A stretch of DNA of 64,000 bases from JBEVOS01 sp964564595 (GTDB lineage Bacteria; Pseudomonadota; Alphaproteobacteria; Caulobacterales; Aquidulcibacteraceae). The DNA lies in the NCBI GenBank assembly GCA_964564595.1, contig CAZMCA010000002.1, forward strand, positions 1 through 64,000, read 5' to 3'. The position numbers and the translations under genes were made by a program. Every line of letters begins with the position of its first letter. The first letter of the stretch is position 1. Below are positions 30,274-39,702 of this stretch, piece after piece. Below the pieces are notes generated by a model. The model saw only the letters and a program-made list of their open reading frames with translations. It was not told where the DNA came from and ran no database searches.

Positions 30274-31893
30274 ATGTCCGACGCCACCTCCGCCGCCCCG
30301 CAACGGCCGCCGCACGCGATGCGCATGCCACCGCATATGCGCGGCCGCAGCCTGATCGATGGGCCGATCGCGCCGGCGCTGATTTTGTTTTCACTGCCGC
30401 TGCTGGGCTCGAACATCCTGCAATCGCTGTCGATGACGGTGAACGCGATCTGGGTGAGCCACGTGCTCGGCGAAGCCGCGCTCACGGCGACGGTGAACTC
30501 TCAGATCCTTATGATGCTGCTGATGGGCGCTGTTATGGGCGTCGGGATGGCGGCCAACATCGTGCTCGCGCAGGCCTTTGGCGCGGGCAATGACGACATG
30601 GTCAAGAAGATCGTGGGTACGGCGCTTGGCTTCTTTGCGCTTTCCTCGGTCGTGCTTGGCATTGCGGGCGTGCTGCTCGCGCCGATGATCCTCGATATGA
30701 TGCGCACGCCGGAAGACGCGCGCGTGCAGGCGATCATCTATCTCCGGTACACCTGCCTTTCGATGCCGCTCGTGTTCAGCTTCATGTTCACACAGATGCT
30801 GATGCGCGCCGCGGGCGATAGCCGCACGCCGTTCACCTACTCGCTCGTCGCCATCTTGCTCGGCTTCATCTTTACGCCATTTCTTCTCACTGGCTGGTTC
30901 GGCACGCCACAACTCGGCATCGCTGGCGCTGTGGTTGGCAACATCGCGGCCCAAGCGATCGCGCTCGTGCTGCTCTACCGGGCGATCTACCGCAAACACA
31001 GCCCGATCGCGCTGCGCGGGCCGGAGCTCCGCTACCTCGTTCCCAACTTGGATATTCTGAAAGTCCTCGTGCTGCGCGGCATGCCGATGGGTATCCAGAT
31101 GTTCGTGATGAGCGCCGCTTCCATCGTGATGCTGGCGATGGTCAACGCCTATGGCTCATCGACGGCCGCCGGTTATGGCGCGGCGACGCAGCTTTGGAGC
31201 TACGTGCAAATGCCGGCGATGGCGCTCGCCGCATCGGTTTCTTCGATGGCGGCGCAGAATGTCGGCGCTGGGCGCTGGGACCGGGTGAACCAGATCGCCG
31301 GCATTTCCGTGGGCATCGGCCTTGCGATCACGGGCGGCGTTGTTGCGCTGCTCTACCTGCTCGGCGATCTGCCGCTGATGCTGTTCCTGCCGGCCGGCAG
31401 CGAATCTCTGCGCACCGCGGTGAGCATCAATCACTATGTGCTGTGGGGCTGGATTCCATTTGCGATCACGTTCGTGCTGTTCGGCATCGTGCGCGCCAAT
31501 GGCGCGATCATCCCGCCAACAATCATCCTCTGTCTTGCGCTGTGGCTGATTCGCGTGCCGTTCGCGCAATATTTGCAGCCGCATATCGGCATCAGCGCGA
31601 TCTGGTGGAGCTTCCCACTCGGCACCATCATCTCGGCCGCTGGCGCCTACGCGTACTACCGCTGGGGCGGCTGGCGGAAGAACAAGCTGATGATGGCGAG
31701 CTTCGGCGCGGTTTCGCCCGCCGCAGCGCACATCGAAGCCGCCACCGAAACGCCGGACGGCGCCACCGCCGTGCAGCCGATGGAAGCGCTGGCGCCCGCG
31801 ATCCTCAAGAACGACGCTGACGAAATCGCCGCCCTCCGCCGTGACATCGACGCAATGCGCGCCCGCCACAAATTGGCGGACGCGACCGAGTAG
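30274..31893 (+). CDS. MATE-family efflux transporter
   Basis: 539-residue inner-membrane exporter of the multidrug and toxin extrusion family. About twelve hydrophobic segments lie between residues 35 and 460, with the two-bundle repeat visible as APALILFSLPLLGSNILQ near the start and a second copy after LKVLVLRGMPMGIQMFV. A charged tail of about 70 residues follows. Start ATG 30274 is preferred because the residues before it in frame are low-complexity and basic. The ribosome site is weak. It exports cations or drugs by Na or H antiport in characterised relatives; the substrate here is unknown. Confidence 0.9.
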   Translation: MSDATSAAPQRPPHAMRMPPHMRGRSLIDGPIAPALILFSLPLLGSNILQSLSMTVNAIWVSHVLGEAALTATVNSQILMMLLMGAVMGVGMAANIVLAQAFGAGNDDMVKKIVGTALGFFALSSVVLGIAGVLLAPMILDMMRTPEDARVQAIIYLRYTCLSMPLVFSFMFTQMLMRAAGDSRTPFTYSLVAILLGFIFTPFLLTGWFGTPQLGIAGAVVGNIAAQAIALVLLYRAIYRKHSPIALRGPELRYLVPNLDILKVLVLRGMPMGIQMFVMSAASIVMLAMVNAYGSSTAAGYGAATQLWSYVQMPAMALAASVSSMAAQNVGAGRWDRVNQIAGISVGIGLAITGGVVALLYLLGDLPLMLFLPAGSESLRTAVSINHYVLWGWIPFAITFVLFGIVRANGAIIPPTIILCLALWLIRVPFAQYLQPHIGISAIWWSFPLGTIISAAGAYAYYRWGGWRKNKLMMASFGAVSPAAAHIEAATETPDGATAVQPMEALAPAILKNDADEIAALRRDIDAMRARHKLADATE

Positions 31894-31896
31894 AAC

Positions 31897-32541
31897 TCAC
31901 GCAGCTGCGCGAAACGGCGCCATCTGCCCTTCTAGCGCGCGTTTGAATGCTGGCCGCGCCTCGCACCGCGCCTGATACGCCGCAAGATTTGGGAAACGCG
32001 CGACGATGTCCGTCTCGCGCAAAATGCGCAGTACGCTCACCATCATCAGATCGCCGGCGGTGAAGCGTTCGCCCTCCAGATAGTCTTTATCACCGAGCCA
32101 GCCAGCGAGATCGCCGAGGCGGAACAGAAGAAATTCTTCTGCGCCGGGCCGGCGCAGCTTGGCCCATTCCTGATCGGCGAAGAAGAAATCGATGTGCGCG
32201 AGATCCGTCACGGCGATTTCAATTGAGTTCAGCGCCGCGAACACCCACGCCTTCGCCCGTTCGCGCGCAACCGGCTCACGCGGCAGCAAAGCTTCGCTCT
32301 TTTCGCCAACATGCAGCACGATCGCGCCGGATTCAAACAGCGTGAGATCGCCGTCCTGCAGCACGGGCACCTGGCCAAACGGCTGGCGCTGCATGTAGTC
32401 AGGCTCGCGTTTGTCTTCGAGGCCGATCAAGCGCACGTCGTAGGGAATGCCCGCCTCCTCCAGCGCCCACCGGACGCGCAGATCGCGGACGAGCCCCTGC
32501 GCAAGCGGCGGCACCATTTTGAAAGCTGTGATCGTGATCAT
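31897..32541 (-). CDS. Glutathione S-transferase
   Basis: 214-residue soluble GST. The N-terminal thioredoxin-like domain contains GLVRDLRVRWALEEAGIPYDVRL and the glutathione-binding QVPVLQDGDLTLFESGAIVLH, with the cis-Pro and Glu-Ser pair; the C-terminal helical domain has the N-capping segment GERFTAGDLMMVSVLR. It is the third gene of a minus-strand operon, starting in an ATGA overlap with the SRPBCC gene. A detoxification role is likely. The stop lies 4 bases from the convergent MATE gene stop. Confidence 0.92.
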   Translation of the reverse strand: MITITAFKMVPPLAQGLVRDLRVRWALEEAGIPYDVRLIGLEDKREPDYMQRQPFGQVPVLQDGDLTLFESGAIVLHVGEKSEALLPREPVARERAKAWVFAALNSIEIAVTDLAHIDFFFADQEWAKLRRPGAEEFLLFRLGDLAGWLGDKDYLEGERFTAGDLMMVSVLRILRETDIVARFPNLAAYQARCEARPAFKRALEGQMAPFRAAA

Positions 32542-33017
32542 GCGCGGGCTCCGTGCATCGCGAGTTTCTCCGCGTGCGCCTGCTGGCGGTCGATAAACGT
32601 CGTCCAGCCTCCGATGTGGCTGTCGCGCGATTCAACGTTGGCGAACGGCGTTTGATGGAAGGTCTGAACGGTTTTGCCGTTCTCGTCCTTGAACGTGACC
32701 GTCACGAGCGTTTCTAGCGCAGGCTCTTCGCCGGGTTTCCGTTCCCATTGGAACGTGAAGACGATCTTCTTCTGCGGCTCGATCGCGACGTAGTGACCGG
32801 CCATCCAGTTCACACCGTAATCGGGATTTTCGATGCATGCGCGATAGGCGCCGCCGACGCGGAAATCGATTTCCAGATGCGTGGTGACGAAGTCCTTCGG
32901 CCCCCACCAAGCGATCGCTTTCTCGCTGCTCGTCCACAAATCATAGACGAGCGCGACCGGCGCGTTGAACGTGCGCGTGATCGAGAGCTCCAGGCGCTCC
33001 TCAGTCTTTGTCGCCAT
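32538..33017 (-). CDS. SRPBCC / AHSA1-domain protein
   Basis: 159-residue START-like protein of the AHSA1 family, with the hydrophobic-ligand fold seen in ITRTFNAPVALVYDLWT, WWGPKDFVTTHLEIDFRVGG and the closing GGWTTFIDRQQAHAEKL. Start ATG 33017 overlaps the end of the ArsR gene by 17 bases; its 4-base overlap with the GST gene completes the operon. AHSA1 proteins next to ArsR regulators are a recurrent pair in bacteria; the bound ligand is generally unknown. Confidence 0.9.
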   Translation of the reverse strand: MATKTEERLELSITRTFNAPVALVYDLWTSSEKAIAWWGPKDFVTTHLEIDFRVGGAYRACIENPDYGVNWMAGHYVAIEPQKKIVFTFQWERKPGEEPALETLVTVTFKDENGKTVQTFHQTPFANVESRDSHIGGWTTFIDRQQAHAEKLAMHGARA

Positions 33018-33342
33018 TGTCTTTGTCCTTCGTGAGTTCGGCCAAATAGGCTTCCATCTTGTCGAAGCCGCCTTCCCAGAAGGCGCGGTAGCGTTCGAGC
33101 CAACCATCGACTTCGCGGAGCGGCGCCGCTTCGAGCTTGCACGGGCGCCACTGCGCCTCGCGCCCGCGCGTGATGAGGCCCGCGCTTTCCAACACTTTGA
33201 GATGCCGCGAGATCGCCGGGAGGCTGATTTTGAACGGCTCAGCGATCTCGCCCACCGTCGCCTCCCCGCGGGTGAGCCGGGCGAGGATGGCCCGCCGGGT
33301 CGGGTCAGCAAGGGCGGAGAAGGTAGAAGAAAGCGCGTCCAT
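33001..33342 (-). CDS. ArsR-family transcriptional repressor
   Basis: 113-residue winged-helix regulator. The DNA-binding region runs from ADPTRRAILARL to EPFKISLPAISRHLKVLE and the wing LITRGREAQWRPCKLE. It lacks the CxC metal-binding motif of arsenic sensors, as is usual for the SdpR-like members paired with AHSA1 genes. It is first gene of the ArsR-SRPBCC-GST operon and probably represses it through the palindrome at 33363-33372. Confidence 0.92.
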   Translation of the reverse strand: MDALSSTFSALADPTRRAILARLTRGEATVGEIAEPFKISLPAISRHLKVLESAGLITRGREAQWRPCKLEAAPLREVDGWLERYRAFWEGGFDKMEAYLAELTKDKDNGDKD

Positions 33343-33362
33343 TCAGTGTATTACGCAATATT

Positions 33363-33372
33363 GTTAATTAAC
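33363..33372. promoter_or_regulatory. Candidate ArsR operator upstream of its own gene
   Basis: GTTAATTAAC is a perfect 10-base palindrome 21 bases upstream of the ArsR start, in a short AT-rich stretch (ACGCAATATTGTTAATTAAC). The position is where an autorepressor of the ArsR family would bind. Confidence 0.55.
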
Positions 33373-33393
33373 GTATCTGCTAAATACGAGGCA

Positions 33394-33424
33394 AAACGAA
33401 AGGAGTCAAGCGGCGCCTGACTCC
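33394..33424 (-). terminator. Terminator after the acyl-CoA synthetase gene
   Basis: A 7-base-pair stem GGAGTCA (33402-33408) / TGACTCC (33418-33424) is followed on the minus strand by TTTCGTTTTG. It lies 16 bases after the stop at 33441 and separates this gene from the ArsR operon promoter. Confidence 0.65.
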
Positions 33425-33440
33425 CTCGTTCGCGATGCCG

Positions 33441-35162
33441 TCAGGCGAACAGCTTGCGCAGTTCGGTCTTCAGGATTTTCTGGTTGGCGTTTCGCGGCAG
33501 CATCTCGCCCGAAAACACGACTTTCACCGGCACCTTGAACGCCGCGAGCCGCTCCGCCACCCACGCGCGCAACTCCGCTTCGCTCGCTTGCGCGCCCGGC
33601 TTCAGGTGCACCACCGCGCCCGGCTCTTCACCGAGCGTGCGATGCGGAATGCCGACGATCGCAGCATCCATCACCGCCGGATGTTCGTAGAGCGCGTTTT
33701 CGACTTCGACGCAGTAGATGTTTTCGCCGCCACGGATCAGCATGTCCTTGGCGCGATCGATGATGTAGCAATAGCCTTCCTCATCGAGCCGCGCGAGATC
33801 GCCGGTCTTCACCCAGCCATCGACAAACGTTTCCTTCGTCGCTTCCGGCTTATTCCAATATCCGGCGACGACTTGCGGGCCCTTGGCCCACAGTTCGCCG
33901 ACTTGGTTTGGCGGCAGCGTTTCGCCATTGGCGCCAACGATTTTCATCTCGCCCGTCGGCGCGCAGATGCCGCACGAATCCGGGCGCTTGCGATAGTCAT
34001 CGGCCGCGATGCCGCAGAACGCCGCCGACGTTTCCGTCATGCCCCACGCATTGCCGGGCTGGCCCTTCGGGAACGTGTCGGAAATCTTGCGCACGAGTTC
34101 CGGCGCGGATGGCGCGCCGCCGTAGCCGATCACTTCGAGCGATGAGAGATCGTATTTGTCGCGGTTCGGGTGCTCGATGATTTGCCATGCAATGGTCGGC
34201 ACGCCGCCCGTAGAGTTCACCTTTTCACGCTGGATGAGGCTCATACCCTCTTCAGCTTCCCACTTGCGCATCAGCACGATCTTACCGCCGGCGAAGATGT
34301 TGCCGCACAGCGTGGAGTGGCAGCCCGTGACATGAAACAGCGGCACCACGAGCAGCGCCACGCGTTGCGGCGCATTCGGATCGGGCGCCGGCGGCGTCTC
34401 GCCACGGCGCAGAAAGCCGCGCACGCCAGAGAACGCTGCGCCCAACAGGTTCGTGGTGATGTTCCGATGCGTGCCGAGCGCGCCCTTCGGCTTTCCGGTC
34501 GTGCCAGACGTGTAGAAGATCGTCGCACTGTCATCGGGTGCGATGTCGACCGCAATCGGTTCCTGCTTCGGCAGGTTCTTCCAATCGTTCGGCTTGCCGA
34601 TCACGCCTTCGAGCGCTTGCACCGCGGGATGCGCGATCTCTTCGTCATCACGCGTCACATAGATCCGCTTCAGATCCGGGCAATTGTGGAAGTGCTCTTT
34701 CAAGCGCTCAAAGCGCTCAGCATCGACCACGACGACTCTCGCGCCAGAATCCTGCAGGCCGTATTCGAGCTCCGGCCCCGTCCACCACGCATTGAGCGGC
34801 GTCGCGATGGCGCCGAGCGACAACGTGGCGAAAAACACCACCGGCCATTCCGGCAGGTTGCGCATCACAAAGGCGACGCGGTCGCCCTTCTTCACGCCGT
34901 CCTTCGCGAGCTGATGGGCGAACGCAATCGCGGCCTTGCCGAACGCGTCGTAGGTCACACGGTCATCGTCGAGCACCAGGAATTCGCGCTGCGCGAACTG
35001 CGCGATGCTGTTCAAGAACACGTCGCGCATGTTCGCCGGCGCGTTCTTCCACGTCTTGATGCGCGCGCCGCGGATCGTGACCTCTTCGATTTCAAACCGC
35101 TGCCCTGGGGCCGTCAGCATCGCGTTGATCGCTGGGATCGACATGCCCTTTTCGTCGCTCAT
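33441..35162 (-). CDS. Acyl-CoA synthetase (AMP-binding)
   Basis: 573-residue ANL-superfamily ligase that activates a carboxylic acid to its CoA thioester. The phosphate-binding loop is TIFYTSGTTGKPKGA; later motifs include YGGAPSAPELV, WGMTETSA, the hinge KTGDLARLDEEGYCYIIDRAKDMLIRGGENIYCVEVE (hinge region, about residues 445-480) and the C-terminal catalytic Lys in RNANQKILKTELR. GAGGCGAGGA supports ATG 35162. Probable partners are the acyl-CoA dehydrogenase upstream on the same strand and the FadB-like enzyme. Chain length or aromatic preference is unknown. Confidence 0.92.
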   Translation of the reverse strand: MSDEKGMSIPAINAMLTAPGQRFEIEEVTIRGARIKTWKNAPANMRDVFLNSIAQFAQREFLVLDDDRVTYDAFGKAAIAFAHQLAKDGVKKGDRVAFVMRNLPEWPVVFFATLSLGAIATPLNAWWTGPELEYGLQDSGARVVVVDAERFERLKEHFHNCPDLKRIYVTRDDEEIAHPAVQALEGVIGKPNDWKNLPKQEPIAVDIAPDDSATIFYTSGTTGKPKGALGTHRNITTNLLGAAFSGVRGFLRRGETPPAPDPNAPQRVALLVVPLFHVTGCHSTLCGNIFAGGKIVLMRKWEAEEGMSLIQREKVNSTGGVPTIAWQIIEHPNRDKYDLSSLEVIGYGGAPSAPELVRKISDTFPKGQPGNAWGMTETSAAFCGIAADDYRKRPDSCGICAPTGEMKIVGANGETLPPNQVGELWAKGPQVVAGYWNKPEATKETFVDGWVKTGDLARLDEEGYCYIIDRAKDMLIRGGENIYCVEVENALYEHPAVMDAAIVGIPHRTLGEEPGAVVHLKPGAQASEAELRAWVAERLAAFKVPVKVVFSGEMLPRNANQKILKTELRKLFA

Positions 35163-35203
35163 TCCTCGCCTCTGACCTTCTCGCTCGTTTTCTCAACAAT
35201 AGA

Positions 35204-35231
35204 CCCCGGTTTCGCCGAAGCGAAGCCGGGG
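35204..35231 (-). terminator. Hairpin between acyl-CoA dehydrogenase and synthetase genes
   Basis: An 11-base-pair stem with one G-T pair (CCCCGGTTTCG 35204-35214 / CGAAGCCGGGG 35221-35231) lies 50 bases after the dehydrogenase stop. The T-tail is poor, so it may attenuate rather than fully terminate transcription into the synthetase gene. Confidence 0.5.
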
Positions 35232-35281
35232 CCGTTGGGTGTTCAGACTCGCGCGCTGCAAGAGCGCGCGAGCGACCTCGG

Positions 35282-36622
35282 TTAGTCCGCCTTCGCCTTC
35301 TTCGAGGAGGAGCGGCGCGCCCCCATCCGTTCGGCGATGCCGGCTTCGATCTGCGGCACGAGATCGGCGTAACGCTCGCGCGCCTTCTCTCGCACTTTCG
35401 GCAAGTGATACGCCGGGAAGAGATCGTTGTCGGGCTGGTAGTCCTTCATGACCTGCTTGGCGAGCGTCTGCTTGTGCACTTCGGTGGGCCCATCGGCGAT
35501 GCCCATCACGAACGACCCCATGATCATGTTCGCGAACGGCATCTCGTTCGATACGCCCAGCGCGCCGTGGATGTGCATCGCCTTGGCGGCGATGTCGTGG
35601 TACACTTTCGGCATCGCCACTTTGACGGCCGCGATGTCTTTGCGAACCTTGGTGTAGTCCTTGTACTTGTCGATCTTCCACGCCGTCTGCATCACGAGCA
35701 GGCGGAATTGCTCGAGCATGATCCAGCAATCGGCGATCTGATCCTGCACCATCTGATAATCGCCAAGCCGGCCTTCGCGCGTTTGGCGCGAGACGGCCCG
35801 CTGCACCATCATATCGAGCGCCTTCTGGCACTGGCCGACAGTGCGCATCGCGTGGTGCACACGCCCGCCTGACAGGCGCGTTTGCCCCAGCAAGAATGCG
35901 CCGCCGCGCGGGCCGAGCAGCGCATCGTACGGCACCTTCACGTTGTCGTACTGAACATAGCCTTCGTTGCCGAACATCGATTGGCCGACGCCGAGATTGC
36001 GCAAGATGTTCACGCCGGGCGTATCTTTCGGCACCAGGAACATCGACGCGCGCTTGTAGGGATCTTTCTCATCGGGATCGGTGATCGCGTAGACGACGAG
36101 CACGCTCGCGTTCTGTGCGCCGGTCGAGAACCACTTCTCGCCGTTGATCACCCACTCATCGCCCTTGAGCTCCGCGCGCGTTTTGAAGAACAGCGGATCG
36201 GAGCCGCCTGTCGGCTCGCTCATCGAATACGCGGACGTGATCTCATTGTTCAGAAGCTGCCAGAGGTAGGCGTCCTTCTGCTCTTTCGTGCCGTAATGCG
36301 CGATGATCTCGGCGTTGCCGGAGTCCGGCGCCTGGCACCCGAACACGACCGGCGCGAGTTGCACGCGCCCGAGGCGCTCATTTAGCAGCGCGAGCTTCAA
36401 CTGCCCGTAGCCCTGCCCGCCAAGCTCCGGCCCGAGGTGGCAGGCCCACAGCTTCTTGTCCTTCACCTTCTGCTGCAGCGGCCGGATGGTCTTTTTGTAA
36501 AGCTCACGCCCGCCGGCGAAGAGATTGATGTGGCTGAGCGGCTCGACTTCGTTCTCGACGAACTCCTCCACCCAATCCATCAGCTTCGCGTATTCCGGAT
36601 CGGTCTCGAAATCCCACGCCAT
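35282..36622 (-). CDS. Acyl-CoA dehydrogenase family protein
   Basis: 446-residue flavoprotein that would form the 2,3 double bond of an acyl-CoA. The N-terminal helical domain starts MAWDFETDPEYAKLMDW; FAD- and substrate-contact blocks include SAYSMSEPTGGSDP, VINGEKWFSTGAQNAS and the C-terminal MHIHGALGVSNEMPFA. Its length and style resemble the ACAD10/11-like branch rather than short-chain FadE. AAGGGAGCGACC supports ATG 36622. It is followed on the same strand by the acyl-CoA synthetase. Confidence 0.92.
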   Translation of the reverse strand: MAWDFETDPEYAKLMDWVEEFVENEVEPLSHINLFAGGRELYKKTIRPLQQKVKDKKLWACHLGPELGGQGYGQLKLALLNERLGRVQLAPVVFGCQAPDSGNAEIIAHYGTKEQKDAYLWQLLNNEITSAYSMSEPTGGSDPLFFKTRAELKGDEWVINGEKWFSTGAQNASVLVVYAITDPDEKDPYKRASMFLVPKDTPGVNILRNLGVGQSMFGNEGYVQYDNVKVPYDALLGPRGGAFLLGQTRLSGGRVHHAMRTVGQCQKALDMMVQRAVSRQTREGRLGDYQMVQDQIADCWIMLEQFRLLVMQTAWKIDKYKDYTKVRKDIAAVKVAMPKVYHDIAAKAMHIHGALGVSNEMPFANMIMGSFVMGIADGPTEVHKQTLAKQVMKDYQPDNDLFPAYHLPKVREKARERYADLVPQIEAGIAERMGARRSSSKKAKAD

Positions 36623-37378
36623 CGCGGTCGCTCCCTTCTCTCTTCGTATCTTTGGTATGGCTTGTTGGCCTTATCGTGCCGGGCCGCGCCGGGCATGGTC
36701 AAGCGCCAAGACGTAACGTCCCGCATCTCGCCAGCATTGACGCGCAAATTTCCGCTGTCCCGGGTTCGGAAGAGCGGTATGCTTGCCCCCACGACATAAG
36801 GAGGACGCGCCTTACGCCGCTGGCCGGGTCGTGCATGACGCCGACAGCCATAGCATGGAGAGCGAGGACTGGCTCGCCAGCTACGCTGACGCAGGCGTGC
36901 GCGACCGGCTGATCGGCATGCGTCTCGAGGCAGGCGGTTCCGGCGCGGCGAAGCCGATCAAGGACCCGCAGGAGCGCCAGAAGGACGCCGCCAAGACGGC
37001 CGAGATCGCCTCGAACGTCGTCACCGGCCCGAAGGGTTGGGCCTATGGTCGCGATGAACCCCGCCGAGCGCCGCGAAGCGCTCGACGATCTCGGCTTTCC
37101 CCGGCAGCTCGTGTTTACGACCACCTGCGCGCCAAGGACTTCTTCTCGCTCTCGTTTGCTCCGCAGAATTTCCTTTGCGCGCTCGCCCTCGATGGCGTGT
37201 TCGAACGCCACCCGCATCTGCGCGGCGGCGTGATCGAGCTGGGCGCCGGCTGGCGCCCGATTTCCTCCGGCGGCTCGACGGCGCGTGGAAGGGCTGGCGC
37301 AGACCGATCCAGTCGTCGGCGGGCTATCGATGCAGCTTAGCGACTACATCCGCCGGGCCGTGCGCTTCCCGGAAGGCA

Positions 37379-37433
37379 CCAAGAACCCGATCGCACGCTT
37401 CGAAACGGGCCTCGCCAATGCTGGCTTTGGCGA
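37379..37433 (+). repeat. 55-base copy left of scaffold gap 1
   Basis: Identical to 37534-37588, on the other side of the N run. It is the end of the upstream contig, not a biological repeat, as argued in the findings. Confidence 0.85.
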
Positions 37434-37533
37434 NNNNNNNNNNNNNNNNNNNNNNNNNNNNNNNNNNNNNNNNNNNNNNNNNNNNNNNNNNNNNNNNNNN
37501 NNNNNNNNNNNNNNNNNNNNNNNNNNNNNNNNN
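37434..37533. other. Scaffold gap 1 (100 N)
   Basis: Exactly 100 N between two identical 55-base flanks. Collapsing N plus one copy gives a continuous reading frame through FETGLANAGFGDDVRDKFY, so the true gap is probably zero length. Confidence 0.95.
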
Positions 37534-37588
37534 CCAAGAACCCGATCGCACGCTTCGAAACGGGCCTCGCCAATGCTGGCTTTGGCGA
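37534..37588 (+). repeat. 55-base copy right of scaffold gap 1
   Basis: Second copy of the 55 bases found at 37379-37433; probably the overlapping start of the downstream contig. Confidence 0.85.
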
Positions 37589-37681
37589 CGATGTGCGCGA
37601 CAAGTTCTATCGCCGCAACTTCGAGGACATGTTCGTCGGCGCTTAGCGGCGCCACGCCGGATAACGTGCTATTGCGCGCGT

Positions 37682-38161
37682 ATGCTCGCCGTGCGCAACA
37701 CCGTTCGCGTCCTGCTGCTCGATCCTGCGCAGCGGCTGTTGCTCATGGCCTATCGCAACCTCGACGATCCAACCGCGCCCGTGGTCTGGGCGACGGCCGG
37801 CGGCGAAATCGAAGTTGGCGAGACGATTGAACAAGCGGCGCTCCGCGAAATCGCAGAGGAAACCGGGCAGCGCGACGTGCGGCTCGGCCCGCGCGTCTGG
37901 TACGGCGAGTGGACCCGGCCCGGGCGACCGCCAGTGCGGTTCAAGGAAACCTTCATCGTCGCCCAAGCGGCGGGCGATGCACTTAGTTTCGATGGCTGGA
38001 CCGACCATGAGCGGCGGCAGATCGCCGATGCGCGCTGGTGGACGCTCCCGCAAATCGCCGCGAGCGCGCAGACCATCTACCCGATCGGCCTTGCAGATCT
38101 CCTGCCGCCGATTTTGCGCGGGCAGTATCCCGCCCGGCTGATCGATTTGCCGGAGGGTTAG
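37682..38161 (+). CDS. NUDIX hydrolase
   Basis: 159-residue NUDIX protein that hydrolyses a nucleoside diphosphate linked to another group. The NUDIX box is complete: GEIEVGETIEQAALREIAEE followed by TGQ, matching GX5EX7REUXEEXGU. The start ATG 37682 is set by the domain beginning AVRNTVRVLLLD; upstream in-frame sequence belongs to the broken amidohydrolase and the gap. Substrate cannot be predicted from sequence. Confidence 0.9.
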   Translation: MLAVRNTVRVLLLDPAQRLLLMAYRNLDDPTAPVVWATAGGEIEVGETIEQAALREIAEETGQRDVRLGPRVWYGEWTRPGRPPVRFKETFIVAQAAGDALSFDGWTDHERRQIADARWWTLPQIAASAQTIYPIGLADLLPPILRGQYPARLIDLPEG

Positions 38162-38217
38162 GCCGCGTTTTTCTCCGCACGCGCGCCATGCTATCGCCGT
38201 CGCAAACGAGGAAACGC

Positions 38218-39698
<1,481 letters not shown>

Positions 39699-39702
<4 letters not shown>

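Larger units (their letters stand above)
36783..37646 (+). pseudogene. Amidohydrolase (metal-dependent, TIM-barrel) gene, multiply broken
   Basis: Recognisable pieces of an amidohydrolase-2 family protein appear in changing frames. VVHDADSHSMESEDWLASYA lies near 36825-36890, MNPAERREALDDLGFPRQLVF around 37051-37115, FERHPHLRGGVIELGAGW around 37198-37255, FLRRLDGAWKGW around 37262-37297, and MQLSDYIRRAVRF then EGTKNPIARFE from about 37330. The last piece ends in FYRRNFEDMFVGA. At least three frame changes and two internal deletions are needed relative to the usual 380-400 residues. No proper start codon follows the good AAGGAGGA at about 36799. Scaffold gap 1 lies inside it. True decay and bad sequence at a contig end are both possible. 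Confidence 0.75.

Noticed and set aside
37379..37588. Direct repeat as an insertion-element target duplication or attachment site
   Set aside because: It flanks exactly 100 N with no element, so an unmerged contig overlap is the simpler explanation.
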